A DNA stretch of 64,000 bases from JBEEOW01 sp041191405 (GCA_041191405.1 JBEEOW010000024.1:1-64000), one strand, 5' to 3'. Counted from the stretch's first letter, positions 33,264 through 42,445 are shown. The notes: a model not told the origin generated them from the letters alone. Translations and numbers: made by a program.

Positions 33264-35615
33264 ATGATTAAAAAGTCTATAATCTTCGGTCTGATTTTAA
33301 TAATGAATCAGATAGTCTTTGCTCAAAGAGTTGTCGGATATTTCCCATATTACAGATCAACAACTCAAGCAAATGCGGTTCAATACTCAAAATTAACAGA
33401 TGTAATTTATGCATTTGCTCAATTAAATAGTGATGGTAGCTTAACCATTTTAGGTCCAAGTATATTTGATGCAGTAAAAGCAAAAGCTGCTTCAAACAAT
33501 GTTAAACTTTGGATTGCAATTGGTGGCTGGGGCTTATCTGGAAACTTTTCATCTGTTGCAGCGAATGCAAATTCAAGAACAACCTTAGCAAATGCATGTT
33601 TAAGTTTATGCCAAACACATAATTTAGCAGGTATTGATATAGACTGGGAATTTCCTGCTGCTGGAGAGAAAGCTAATTATACAGCTATGTTAAAAGATAT
33701 TAAAACAAAATTGGGAAGTACTTATAAATTATCAGCAGCTTTAGGTGGCGAACAACAACATACTGTTGGAGTAGAAGCTGCTTGTTTTCAATATCTTGAT
33801 TATTTTAACATTATGAGTTATGATGCTCCGATTGCAACTTATGGAAATCATACCGCAGTTCAATTTTTAAAAGATGCTTTTCAAATGTATAAAACTTTAG
33901 GTTGCCCTGTATCAAAAATTGTAGGAGGTTCAGGTTTTTATTCTCGTTGTGCAGCAGAGGCTACATTTGCTGACATATCGGCTTCAAATCCATCAGCATA
34001 TTATAATGATGCAGATGGTATAAATAATGGTTATTGCTATGATAGTAAACCAACCCTTGAAGCAAAAGTTGACTATGTAATGCAAAATGGTGGTAATGGA
34101 TTAATGATTTGGGAATTGAGTCAAGATAGAAATGATCAATATTCTTTATTAAATGCAGTTTTTGATAAAATGAAAATCTATCAAGGACCAAGTTGTTCAG
34201 CGCCAAATTTAGGTTCAGATAAAACTTTGTGTGGTGTTTCTGGGGGATTGACTTTAAATAGTGGTTTAACTTCACAATCGTACAGAACTTTTACTTGGAC
34301 AAAAGGCGGAGTTACTACAGGTGGAAATACAGCAACATTAACAGGTGTTACAACAGCTGGCACTTACGTAGTTAAAGTAGATTCAGCAGGTAAATGTTCA
34401 AAAACAGATACTATTATTGTTTCTGCAACTTTACCAACTGTGAATTTAGGAAATGCCATTACCTTATGTTCAAAATCTACAGAAACATTAGATGCTGGCG
34501 TTTCTGGAACAGGAATAACTTATTCATGGACTAAAGATAATGCCGCAATAGCTAATGCAAATGCAAAAACTTTAGTTGTTTCTACTGCTGGTACTTATAA
34601 AGTGACAGTTTCTGCATCAGGTTGTTCAAACCAAACTGGAAGTATCACTGTTTCAAGCAATTTGGTAAATGCACCAAGTGTAACTATTTGTAAAGCTGGC
34701 GTTGCAAACTTAAAAGTTACAGATGCTGGTACTGCTTATGAATGGTACAATGCTTCGACAAATGGTACGCTTTTAGCAAGTGGAGCAACATACTCACCTA
34801 CTGTTAATTCAAACACAAGCTATTATGTAGGTAGAGCAAATACTCTTACTACTACCACATTAGGAAAAACAAGTTTATCTGGTTGGGCATCAACCGCTAC
34901 ATTTTATGCAAACAAATTCTCATTAACAGCTTCATCAACTTTATCACAAGTAAGTTTTCAAACCTCTGCTGCTGGAGATGTAACTTTAAACATTCTTGCT
35001 AGTGATGGTTCAACTGTAGTTTCAACCAAAACAGTAGCAGTAACTTCGGGTATAAATACAGCAACTCTTGATATTGCATTAGCTGCAGGAACATATTACA
35101 TTGCTGCATCAAGTACGCCAGCTGGTCAATTATATTTTGACGGTTCGGCTGCGAGTACAGATTTTGTAAGTAATGGTATTACTGTATTTAAAAATGCTTA
35201 TACCTCTTGGAGTTCTCCAATTTATTCAGGAGTTGATAATGGATACGGCTTCTTTTACAACTTTAAATTTACATCTGGTTCAGGTTTAAGTTGTGCACGT
35301 ACCCAAGTTGATGTAAAAATTGATGCTGTTAATTGCTTGCCAACTGGAATTGATAATAATGACATTGATGGTTCATTAACAGTATATCCAAACCCAACAG
35401 ATGGTGATATTACTATTCAAATCCCATCTACTTTACAAGGTAACAATGTAAATGTAACTTTGGTAAATGCTATAGGTAATGTAGTAAATCAACTAGAATT
35501 AAGTAATGTTGCTGAAATTGAAAACATAAACTTAAGTAACTTACCAACAGGCTTATACTTACTGAAACTAAATAGCAAAATTGGCAATTATACTTCAAAA
35601 GTATTTGTAAAATAA
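33264..35615 (+). CDS. Secreted GH18 chitinase with type IX secretion signal
   Basis: A 783-residue extracellular chitinase. I start it at ATG 33264, because the signal peptide (MIKKSIIFGLILIMNQIVFAQ) begins there; the longer frame adds 17 unlikely residues. The GH18 domain covers about residues 22-305 and contains the catalytic DxxDxDxE-type motif GIDIDWEFP with the proton donor E129. The second half has Ig/PKD-like adhesive modules rich in Ser, Thr and Ala. The last ~75 residues form a T9SS type A sorting domain (VYPNPTDGDI, then LPTGLYLLKL ending KVFVK). It would cut beta-1,4-GlcNAc polymers outside the cell. Monocistronic, with a strong terminator. Confidence 0.96.
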   Translation: MIKKSIIFGLILIMNQIVFAQRVVGYFPYYRSTTQANAVQYSKLTDVIYAFAQLNSDGSLTILGPSIFDAVKAKAASNNVKLWIAIGGWGLSGNFSSVAANANSRTTLANACLSLCQTHNLAGIDIDWEFPAAGEKANYTAMLKDIKTKLGSTYKLSAALGGEQQHTVGVEAACFQYLDYFNIMSYDAPIATYGNHTAVQFLKDAFQMYKTLGCPVSKIVGGSGFYSRCAAEATFADISASNPSAYYNDADGINNGYCYDSKPTLEAKVDYVMQNGGNGLMIWELSQDRNDQYSLLNAVFDKMKIYQGPSCSAPNLGSDKTLCGVSGGLTLNSGLTSQSYRTFTWTKGGVTTGGNTATLTGVTTAGTYVVKVDSAGKCSKTDTIIVSATLPTVNLGNAITLCSKSTETLDAGVSGTGITYSWTKDNAAIANANAKTLVVSTAGTYKVTVSASGCSNQTGSITVSSNLVNAPSVTICKAGVANLKVTDAGTAYEWYNASTNGTLLASGATYSPTVNSNTSYYVGRANTLTTTTLGKTSLSGWASTATFYANKFSLTASSTLSQVSFQTSAAGDVTLNILASDGSTVVSTKTVAVTSGINTATLDIALAAGTYYIAASSTPAGQLYFDGSAASTDFVSNGITVFKNAYTSWSSPIYSGVDNGYGFFYNFKFTSGSGLSCARTQVDVKIDAVNCLPTGIDNNDIDGSLTVYPNPTDGDITIQIPSTLQGNNVNVTLVNAIGNVVNQLELSNVAEIENINLSNLPTGLYLLKLNSKIGNYTSKVFVK

Positions 35616-35640
35616 TAGAACCTATTTGAATGTTTGAACA

Positions 35641-35672
35641 AAATGACTGCTAGCGATGGCAGTCATTTTTTT
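35641..35672 (+). terminator. Intrinsic terminator after the chitinase gene
   Basis: AAATGACTGC (35641-35650) pairs perfectly with GCAGTCATTT (35659-35668) and is followed by a T run. Confidence 0.92.
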
Positions 35673-35716
35673 TGAATCGATTTATAAATTCTATTTGATG
35701 AATTGTTTCATTTTCT

Positions 35717-35749
35717 ACGTTTGTCAAAGTATATGAACGTTGACAACTT
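35717..35749. repeat. TTGACAA-family hairpin fragment
   Basis: ACGTTTGTCAAAG...GAACGTTGACAACTT resembles the cores at 25974-26005 and 42412-42445 in both halves and in spacing, with several mismatches. Probably a diverged copy of the same dispersed repeat. Confidence 0.55.
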
Positions 35750-35811
35750 AAAAAACAATTTTTCCTTAAGTCTTTACTCTTATGTCTAGGTAATAATTTA
35801 ATATTATAGTA

Positions 35812-35842
35812 TTTGACAAATCATTTTTTTAAACTAAGTTTG
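35812..35842 (+). promoter_or_regulatory. Promoter of the 35876 lipoprotein gene
   Basis: TTTG (35812-35815), exactly 19 nt, TAAGTTTG (35835-35842). A full match to TTTG-N19-TAnnTTTG, 33 bp before the ATG. Confidence 0.78.
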
Positions 35843-35875
35843 TTAAATAACTAAATCATTTAAACCCAATAACAA

Positions 35876-36421
35876 ATGAAAGCAATCAAATTATTAATAT
35901 TAAGTGCTATTGTAATTTCACTTTATTCATGTGATAAAAAAGTTGAAAATTTATTAGATATTAAATTTGATACACCATCACAATCATTTCAATTAACAGT
36001 TGATACAACAAGTCTTGCAGGCACAAAAACTTTAGCACCTGACACCTTAGATTTAATTGATTTAGATAGCTTGGCTAAGAAAAATGGTACTAGTATTAGT
36101 AAATTAAAATCTGTAAAAGTAAAAAGTTTAACAATCTCAATTATTGAACCAACAGATGTAAATTTTGATAATATTGACTCATGTTCTGTTGAAGTTGAAA
36201 ATCCAGGAAAATCAAACAAAGTTAAATTAGCAAGCATTAAAAATTTAGCAAAAGGAGTAACTTCTGTAAATTTAACACCTGTTGATGTTAATATTTTAGA
36301 TTATGCAAAAGAGCAACAATTAATATTAACGGCTAAAATTAGTACTAATGCTGGTGTGAGTAAGAAAACCAAATTGAAAGTTACAATTGTAGGAGAAGCA
36401 ATTGCTAATCCAACAAACTAA
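35876..36421 (+). CDS. Lipoprotein of unknown function
   Basis: 181 residues with a lipoprotein signal (LYSC lipobox, C19). The remainder is a small beta-rich domain with many Thr, Ser, Lys and Asp residues and no family I can name. It is probably attached to the outer membrane or its periplasmic face. It has its own consensus promoter and terminator, so it is a single-gene unit between the chitinase and the LytTR regulator. Confidence 0.72.
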   Translation: MKAIKLLILSAIVISLYSCDKKVENLLDIKFDTPSQSFQLTVDTTSLAGTKTLAPDTLDLIDLDSLAKKNGTSISKLKSVKVKSLTISIIEPTDVNFDNIDSCSVEVENPGKSNKVKLASIKNLAKGVTSVNLTPVDVNILDYAKEQQLILTAKISTNAGVSKKTKLKVTIVGEAIANPTN

Positions 36422-36444
36422 AACTTTCAAAAAGTTAGACCAAT

Positions 36445-36496
36445 AAAAAGGTATTGCAGATTATATATTTTTAATAATTTGCAATACCTTTTTTTA
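36445..36496 (+). terminator. Intrinsic terminator after the lipoprotein gene
   Basis: A 14-bp stem, AAAAAGGTATTGCA (36445-36458) with TGCAATACCTTTTT (36480-36493), followed by a T run. Confidence 0.92.
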
Positions 36497-36560
36497 TATT
36501 GAAAATAAAAAAGAATAAATAATTCAGAAATATACTTTTTCTATGATTTTTTACTATTTT

Positions 36561-36568
36561 TAGCTTTG
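36561..36568 (+). promoter_or_regulatory. Candidate -7 box of the LytTR regulator operon
   Basis: TAGCTTTG matches TAnnTTTG and lies 16 bp before the ATG. The element 19 nt upstream reads TTTC instead of TTTG, so support is moderate. Confidence 0.45.
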
Positions 36569-36584
36569 TTAGTGTAAATTTTCG

Positions 36585-37334
36585 ATGAGAACTTTAATAA
36601 TAGAAGACGAATTACATGGTAGAATAGCGCTTAAAAATCAAATTCAAAGATATTGTCCATCTCTTGAATTGATTGGAGAAGCTGAATCTTTTGCCGAAGG
36701 TTATGATAGAATTTTAACATTAAAACCAGATTTATTACTTTTAGATTTAGAACTTGGAGATGGTAATGGAATACAACTCATAGAATCTCTGCCAAAAGGA
36801 TTTGAAACTCCAAGAATAATATTCACAACAGCTTACGACCAATACGCTGTAAAAGCATTCAGATTAAATGCTATTGATTATTTATTGAAACCAATAAATC
36901 CTGACCAATTAACTTATGCAGTAAATAAAGCAATTCAAGAGTTTGACCAAAAACATATTCAAATTCAGCAACTTGAATGGCTTAAAGAGCAAAGAAACGA
37001 AATAAAAGATAATGCTGGAGATAAAATTGTAATTTCGACCCATCAAGGATTAATTCAAATTGTAATAAATGAAATAATTAGATGTGAGGCAAATAGCAAT
37101 TATACCACATTTTACTTGTCAAATGGTCAAAAAATTATGGCAACTAGATCATTAATTGAATTTGAAGATAGTCTAACAGATTTTGATTTTTTTAGAATTC
37201 ATAAATCACATTTAATAAACACCCGTCAAATAAAAAAAATAGATTGGAATACAATGCAAGTTATTATGAATGATGATAGTTGTATTGAAATAGCAAGAAG
37301 AAGAAAAGATGCATTTCTAACATTAGTATCTTAA
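36585..37334 (+). CDS. LytTR-family response regulator
   Basis: A 249-residue two-component regulator. The receiver domain (residues 1-120) has acidic pocket residues E7-D8, phospho-acceptor D54 in LLLLDLELGDG, T/S in IIFTTAYD and the conserved lysine in DYLLKPI. A LytTR DNA-binding domain follows at about 148-247 (EIIRCEANSNYTTFYL, FFRIHKSHLIN). It is the partner of the histidine kinase encoded immediately downstream, with the stop and next ATG directly adjacent (TAA-ATG). The target genes are unknown; the chitinase or lipoprotein upstream are candidates only by proximity. Confidence 0.96.
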   Translation: MRTLIIEDELHGRIALKNQIQRYCPSLELIGEAESFAEGYDRILTLKPDLLLLDLELGDGNGIQLIESLPKGFETPRIIFTTAYDQYAVKAFRLNAIDYLLKPINPDQLTYAVNKAIQEFDQKHIQIQQLEWLKEQRNEIKDNAGDKIVISTHQGLIQIVINEIIRCEANSNYTTFYLSNGQKIMATRSLIEFEDSLTDFDFFRIHKSHLINTRQIKKIDWNTMQVIMNDDSCIEIARRRKDAFLTLVS

Positions 37335-39464
37335 ATGAAAAAATACAAAAGAATATTATTTTTTATTGCATTCATTTTTGTTTCAAAAATTATGTTAGCT
37401 CAACTAGATTCAACAAAAAAAGTTGATCAAAAAGAGTTTACACAAACTTTAACATATTACTTACAATTACATAAGCAAGCACCTACCGAAAAGCTAACTA
37501 TTGAGATTGCACAATTTTATGCCAATTGGCAACTTTTTGAAAAAGCAATAAATTTTGTAAAACAAAATATCAAAACTCCTTTTAACACTTCAACATTATT
37601 TTTACTAGCAAAATGGTCTGAAAAATCAAATCAACTTATTGAGGCTGAAGATTATTATTTACAACTCCTAAATCAAACTGATATAATAGAAAACGAAAAA
37701 CTTTCTATTCTAAACACCTACACATCTATTCTAAAAAAAAATAAAAAGTTTGAAAAAGCTATATTTTACGAGAAACAACATTTAGAACATAGACAAAAAT
37801 TAAACGACACAACTTCATCGATAATAATTTTAAACAACATTGGATTTTCGTATAAAAACATGCAAAATTTCAATGCAGCCCTACAATATTTCAAACAAGC
37901 TAACAGCCTAGCTTTCTTGAGTAATAATCAAACTCAATATTCTTTAACATTATTTAATTTAACAATAATAAACCAACAATTAGGGCATCCACAACAGGCT
38001 TTATATCATGCAAAACTCGCCATTCCATTACTTGAAGGACAAAAAAAATGGACAGAACTAAGCCAATTATTTACTGTCATGGGAACGTCCTATTATGTTC
38101 TGCAAGAGTATAAAAAAGCAAATAATGCTGCAGAAAAGGCATTATTTTATGCAAAAAAAACAAACAATGTAAAATTAAAAATTACAGCATTAAGTTTACT
38201 TTCAAAACTAAGTTCATATCAACACGACTTTGAATCTTCACACAAGTATCTTCAAGAACAAACTTTACTTAGAGATAGTATTGAACTTATAAACGACCTA
38301 AAAAACCAAGAACAACAAAAAAATATTATAACACTTGAACAAAAAGAACTTAAAATTAAAGACTTATTAATTGAAAATGACATCAAACAATTGGGTGTAG
38401 AAAAAGCGGAATTACTTGCAAAAAATGCATCCACTGAAACGGAATTAATTTTAAAACAAAAAGCCCTTGAAGAAATAAACCACAAAGCCACTGTGCTGTT
38501 ACAACAAAAAAAACTTTCAGATTTAGAGCTGAAAAATAATTTAATGGAAATTGATGCTAGGAATAAAGCATATCAATTACTAAAAAACAAAAAAGAACTG
38601 GCTGATTTAGAAAAGAAAAACAGTATTATTAAACTCGAAAAACAAAATGCTACCAAAGCACTTACCATTCGAAAACAAGAAGAAGTACTTACAAATCAGC
38701 AAATTAAACAATCTATAATTATTACAATTTCGATATTTGTAATTGTACTCGGCATTTTAATATTTTATATATATTACTACAAACAGAAAGCAACTCAAAG
38801 TAAACTTCAACAACAATTTATGGAAGTGCAACAAAGACTGTTGCGTTCGCAAATGAACCCTCATTTTGTGTTTAATTCCTTGAATGCAATACAGAGTTTT
38901 GTGGTTACTAATAATGTGTATGAAGCTGAAAAATATATGGCTCGTTTTTCACGATTAATTAGATTAATTCTTGAAAATAGTTCAAAAGCTTACGTAAATT
39001 TAACCTCTGAAATTGAGCAACTTAAGCTATATTCTGAACTTGAACAAATGCGATTTAACAATGCCTTTGAGATAAGTTATATTTATGATGACAATTTAGA
39101 TACTGACTATATTTTTATTCCTCCAATGTTGATTCAGCCATATATTGAAAATGCAATTGTACATGGTTTAAAGGGTGTTAAAGAAAATGGCAAACTTACA
39201 GTTACATTTGAATTAGTAAATGATACTTTATTGAAATGCATCGTTACCGACAATGGACATGGGCGTGAAGCAGTAGCATTACAACAGAAAAATCAATTAA
39301 AAACCCACAAATCAATGGGGACTAAGTTATTACAAGATAGAATGTCAATACTTGCAAATGTATCTGGAGATATTTATGAAGCAAAAATTATTGACAACTA
39401 CCTTGATGATAAGCCCGTTGGGACATCTGTTGAGTTATTATTGACATGTAAGGAAAGTGTCTGA
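37335..39464 (+). CDS. TPR sensor histidine kinase (LytS/YpdA-type)
   Basis: 709 residues. The signal peptide ends at MLAQ near residue 22. A periplasmic or sensor region of about five to seven TPR units (residues 40-310) follows, then a ~100-residue charged coiled coil (320-455) of KxLxxLE-type heptads. A single membrane span, SIIITISIFVIVLGILIFYIYYY, covers about 459-481. The His_kinase domain (PF06580) has the phospho-acceptor in MNPHFVFNSLNAIQ and the ATPase N-box PPMLIQPYIENAIVHG. The glycine box is reduced to TDNGHG. It probably phosphorylates the LytTR regulator encoded just upstream. The stimulus is unknown; TPR sensors of this type are common in Bacteroidota. Confidence 0.95.
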   Translation: MKKYKRILFFIAFIFVSKIMLAQLDSTKKVDQKEFTQTLTYYLQLHKQAPTEKLTIEIAQFYANWQLFEKAINFVKQNIKTPFNTSTLFLLAKWSEKSNQLIEAEDYYLQLLNQTDIIENEKLSILNTYTSILKKNKKFEKAIFYEKQHLEHRQKLNDTTSSIIILNNIGFSYKNMQNFNAALQYFKQANSLAFLSNNQTQYSLTLFNLTIINQQLGHPQQALYHAKLAIPLLEGQKKWTELSQLFTVMGTSYYVLQEYKKANNAAEKALFYAKKTNNVKLKITALSLLSKLSSYQHDFESSHKYLQEQTLLRDSIELINDLKNQEQQKNIITLEQKELKIKDLLIENDIKQLGVEKAELLAKNASTETELILKQKALEEINHKATVLLQQKKLSDLELKNNLMEIDARNKAYQLLKNKKELADLEKKNSIIKLEKQNATKALTIRKQEEVLTNQQIKQSIIITISIFVIVLGILIFYIYYYKQKATQSKLQQQFMEVQQRLLRSQMNPHFVFNSLNAIQSFVVTNNVYEAEKYMARFSRLIRLILENSSKAYVNLTSEIEQLKLYSELEQMRFNNAFEISYIYDDNLDTDYIFIPPMLIQPYIENAIVHGLKGVKENGKLTVTFELVNDTLLKCIVTDNGHGREAVALQQKNQLKTHKSMGTKLLQDRMSILANVSGDIYEAKIIDNYLDDKPVGTSVELLLTCKESV

Positions 39465-39507
39465 AAGATAATTTATAGTATTTTTAATATGAAAAATTAT
39501 GTTGAAA

Positions 39508-39582
39508 CTGTCATTCCGAGGCACGAGGAATCTTATAATTTTAAATTAATTTAATAAGATTCCTCGTGCCTCGGAATGACAG
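39508..39582. repeat. Long inverted repeat with 29-bp perfect arms
   Basis: Arms 39508-39536 and 39554-39582 are exact reverse complements around a 17-nt AT loop; the outer part begins CTGTCATTCCGAGGCACG. No ORF inside. It starts about 43 bp after the kinase stop. It resembles widely dispersed Bacteroidota repeats from memory, but I could not check copies. Confidence 0.93.
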
Positions 39583-39697
39583 CGAAACTACAATATTTCT
39601 ATATGTAAATAAAGTTTTTTCAAAAATGAGTATTTTTTTATAACCTAATTATATACCCTTGCGTAACAACCGTTTAGGAACCAAACATTTTTGAATT

Positions 39698-40180
39698 ATG
39701 GTACATTACGAAAAATTATCCGCCAAACTTGAACAAGTTTACAAAGAAATTATTCATAACTATGATTTACAAAAATCATATTTGCCTTTAATTTCAAAAA
39801 CTGTATATTCAACATTCAAGGTAGTTTTCAAAAAAGCTATAGCTGAGAATGAAGTTATAGAAGTAAATAAACTAATGCATATTGACTATTTTGGCAATAT
39901 TGACAACGAACTTTTTGATGCATTAAAATATGAATTTGCTTTAGAAATTTGCCATAAATCAACTATATCGGTATTGCTTGGCGATCATCTTGCACAAAGA
40001 TATCTACCTCAAATAATTAAAATTATGCGAGAAGAATTGTATAGCCATTGCACCGAAAAAATATTTGACTACCTCGGGCTCGATTTACATAACAACACTG
40101 TAGCACATCACCGAACCGATGTACTACAAGATGTAAAACATGAGTTTTACGAAGAATTTAAAAAATTAAGAGTAGCATAA
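39698..40180 (+). CDS. Conserved-looking small soluble protein, function unknown
   Basis: 160 residues, not recognised. Predominantly helical and charged, with no signal peptide or membrane span; it looks cytoplasmic. His residues are frequent in the C-terminal third (DLHNNTVAHHRTDVLQDVKHEFYEE in pieces). It stands alone: the kinase repeat element lies upstream, and its own strong terminator begins at the base after the stop codon. Confidence 0.7.
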   Translation: MVHYEKLSAKLEQVYKEIIHNYDLQKSYLPLISKTVYSTFKVVFKKAIAENEVIEVNKLMHIDYFGNIDNELFDALKYEFALEICHKSTISVLLGDHLAQRYLPQIIKIMREELYSHCTEKIFDYLGLDLHNNTVAHHRTDVLQDVKHEFYEEFKKLRVA

Positions 40181-40214
40181 AAAAAGGAGCTTTCAGTTTT
40201 GGAAGCTCCTTTTT
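40181..40214 (+). terminator. Intrinsic terminator directly after the stop at 40180
   Basis: A 12-bp stem, AAAAAGGAGCTT (40181-40192) with AAGCTCCTTTTT (40203-40214), starting at the first base after the stop codon. Confidence 0.9.
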
Positions 40215-40264
40215 AATAATTTTTATACTAAAAATAAATGAATTTAACTCCTTTATTTTCTCAG

Positions 40265-40325
40265 CGAAAAAATAGCATTTACTCAGGTTTCGACTACGCT
40301 CAACCACCGTAAACGCTATTTTTCG
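40265..40325. repeat. Imperfect inverted repeat with GGTTTCGACTACGCTCAACC loop
   Basis: Arms CGAAAAAATAGCATTTAC (40265-40282) and GTAAACGCTATTTTTCG (40309-40325) pair with one bulge and one mismatch. The loop includes a TTCGACTACGCTCAA segment that resembles dispersed repeats of this phylum (from memory). Confidence 0.75.
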
Positions 40326-40333
40326 AGTAACAA

Positions 40334-40368
40334 AACCCTCAACTCTCAACCCTCAACTCTTTACAATT
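40334..40368. repeat. Heptad array over the desaturase stop
   Basis: Five units in phase: AACCCTC, AACTCTC, AACCCTC, AACTCTT, TACAATT. The desaturase stop (40361-40363) and its last codons fall inside. Confidence 0.9.
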
Positions 40369-41335
40369 CTTTCAAAGTTATCATTTTACCTTTTTCGCCA
40401 TCCCATAATTTTAATTGCAGACAACGGTATATTTCAAAAGGATTCCATGATGTAGTAGTAACATTTTGTAATTCAGGAATTTGTTGCATAGCTTCTTTGA
40501 GTCTATAAAACGGAATTCTTGAATTTAAATGATGTACGTGGTGATAGCCAATATTGCCTGTCATCCATGTTAAAAATGGATTCATTACCATAAAACTTGT
40601 TGAAGATAAAGCCGCAACTTCGTATTTCCAATCTTGGTTTTCTCTGAATTCAGCACCAGGAAAATTATGCTGACTATAAAATAAATACGACCCCAATGCA
40701 AATGCCAAAAAGAATGGAATAAACCAACTTACTAAATAGGTGGTTACTCCTAAGTATTTATAAATCAGAACACTTGATACCAAATGCAATACAAGCGACA
40801 ATAATGAATCTAAATGTTTTTTAGGGCTTTGACTAAATGATTTGATATTTAACCAATAAACAAATAAGGTAAAATACCCAAACAAAACCGTTAATGGGTG
40901 ACGGTTAAGTAAATAAAATTTTTGTTCAAGTGCAGTAAGTTTTAAATAAGTATTTTTTGAAATTGTTGGGTATGAGCCAATTCCGTTGCCTGTTAATTTT
41001 GAGTTATGGTTATGATGATGATCGTGTGAACGTTTCCATACATTTTGTGGAGTAAGTAAATACACTCCATAAGCTTTCATGATAAATGTAGCTAATGGAG
41101 ATTTTTGTAAAATAGCATGATGTTGATAATCATGATAAATTACAAACATACGCACATACAAAAGTGCTGTTAAAACACTAAATGTTAGGCGAATAAATAA
41201 GTTAATATCTAAAAATGTGATTGTTAAACTACTTGAAAGTAAAACTAGAGTTAAAATGGTTTCGAACCAACTTTTAGCTCTATCTTCTTTGGTAAATTCT
41301 TTACTCGATAAAATTAATTCTTTACTTGAACGCAT
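40361..41335 (-). CDS. Fatty acid desaturase
   Basis: A 324-residue membrane-bound desaturase of the di-iron type that introduces double bonds into acyl chains of membrane lipids. Histidine boxes are visible: HDYQHH (about residues 68-73), HDHHHNHN (about 104-111) and GYHHVHHLNSRIPFYRL (about 264-280). Several hydrophobic spans lie between them. Positional specificity cannot be read off. Next gene upstream on the same strand is an LpxL-type acyltransferase, 64 bp away, suggesting a lipid-related unit. Its 3' end runs into a heptad array. Confidence 0.93.
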   Translation of the reverse strand: MRSSKELILSSKEFTKEDRAKSWFETILTLVLLSSSLTITFLDINLFIRLTFSVLTALLYVRMFVIYHDYQHHAILQKSPLATFIMKAYGVYLLTPQNVWKRSHDHHHNHNSKLTGNGIGSYPTISKNTYLKLTALEQKFYLLNRHPLTVLFGYFTLFVYWLNIKSFSQSPKKHLDSLLSLVLHLVSSVLIYKYLGVTTYLVSWFIPFFLAFALGSYLFYSQHNFPGAEFRENQDWKYEVAALSSTSFMVMNPFLTWMTGNIGYHHVHHLNSRIPFYRLKEAMQQIPELQNVTTTSWNPFEIYRCLQLKLWDGEKGKMITLKEL

Positions 41336-41399
41336 ATTGTAATTTAAACTTTGAAACGTTTTGAATGCAACAAAGTGTTTGTGATAATGTTTTGTGGGT

Positions 41400-42272
41400 C
41401 TATACGGTTTGCGGACGTCTGTGTTTCCAGCGTCTGTGCGACCAAAGCCAAGTTACAGGATTTTTGATAATTTCCTGTTCTAGTCTTTTGGTAAATACTT
41501 CGCAAATTTCGTTGTCAGCAGTGTTTTTTGGGTCTTCAAATAATAATTCGGGAGTTATTTCATAATAACCTCTTTTTACTTTATTTACCGACATATAAAC
41601 TACTGGATAGCCAAATTTCTTTGATAATTTTTCGGGACCTGTAAATACTGCTGTATCTTGGTTTAAGAAATTTGTCCAGTAAGCATTTTCAGGAGTAGCA
41701 GTTTGGTCTGCAATAAATGCGGTGGCAGTTACTTCATTTCTATTTGCCACCATATCTCTCAGCGTATTATTAACTGGAGTAATTTTAGTGCCGAATTTTG
41801 TACGCATTTTTACAAACATACGCTCAAAATAAGGGTTCGAGAGTGGACGATAAATTACAACTAATTGGTAAGGATTATTTAAAGTAAAACTAGGTCCGGC
41901 TAATTCCCAGTTGCCATAATGCCCCATTACAATTAAAATACTTTTCTTTTCTTCATACATTTTATCTAACCAAGCAGCTTTATGAAAAACGCAATGTTTT
42001 TTTGCTTCTTCGGCAGTTAATGAAATTGTTTTGAAAGTTTCAAATATTAAATCGCATAAGTAACTGTAGTATTGCTTGTAAAGCTGATGTATTTCTGCTT
42101 CAGTTTTATCAGGAAATGAGTTACGTAGATTTGTTTTTACTACTTTTTTTCTGTAGCCAGTGGCTATAAGTATAAAGTAAAAGAAATCGGAAACTACATA
42201 CATTAATCTAAAAGGCATGTATGCAATTAGATATATAAATGGAAGTGCTAAATAGAATCCTAAGGCTTGCAT
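41400..42272 (-). CDS. LpxL/HtrB-type lysophospholipid acyltransferase
   Basis: A 290-residue inner-membrane acyltransferase of the lipid A late-acylation family. It has an N-terminal hydrophobic segment and the catalytic MGHYGNWELAG (H-x4-E motif near residue 118). A second motif, VVIYRPLSNPYFERMF, matches the conserved YRP block of the family. It would transfer an acyl chain from acyl-ACP to lipid A precursors or a related lipid. Lies upstream of a fatty acid desaturase. Function by homology. Confidence 0.9.
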   Translation of the reverse strand: MQALGFYLALPFIYLIAYMPFRLMYVVSDFFYFILIATGYRKKVVKTNLRNSFPDKTEAEIHQLYKQYYSYLCDLIFETFKTISLTAEEAKKHCVFHKAAWLDKMYEEKKSILIVMGHYGNWELAGPSFTLNNPYQLVVIYRPLSNPYFERMFVKMRTKFGTKITPVNNTLRDMVANRNEVTATAFIADQTATPENAYWTNFLNQDTAVFTGPEKLSKKFGYPVVYMSVNKVKRGYYEITPELLFEDPKNTADNEICEVFTKRLEQEIIKNPVTWLWSHRRWKHRRPQTV

Positions 42273-42411
42273 TGTGTTAAGGCAATTTTTTCAAATATAC
42301 TACAAACTTGTAGGATTTTAAGAAAAATAGGTTGATAAAATTGTTAAAAGTAAAATGTGGGCTGTGTTTTTTAGAAAATAATTTTGATTTAGGGTTGAGA
42401 GGCTCTTGGGA

Positions 42412-42445
42412 CCGTTGTCAACGGTCAACGACCTTGACAACCGTA
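42412..42445. repeat. TTGACAA-family hairpin repeat
   Basis: ACCGTTG-T-CAACGGT is a near-perfect palindrome; the larger hairpin GTTGTCAA/TTGACAAC (42414-42442) encloses GGTC-AAC-GACC. It shares its core with 25961-26017. Confidence 0.8.
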
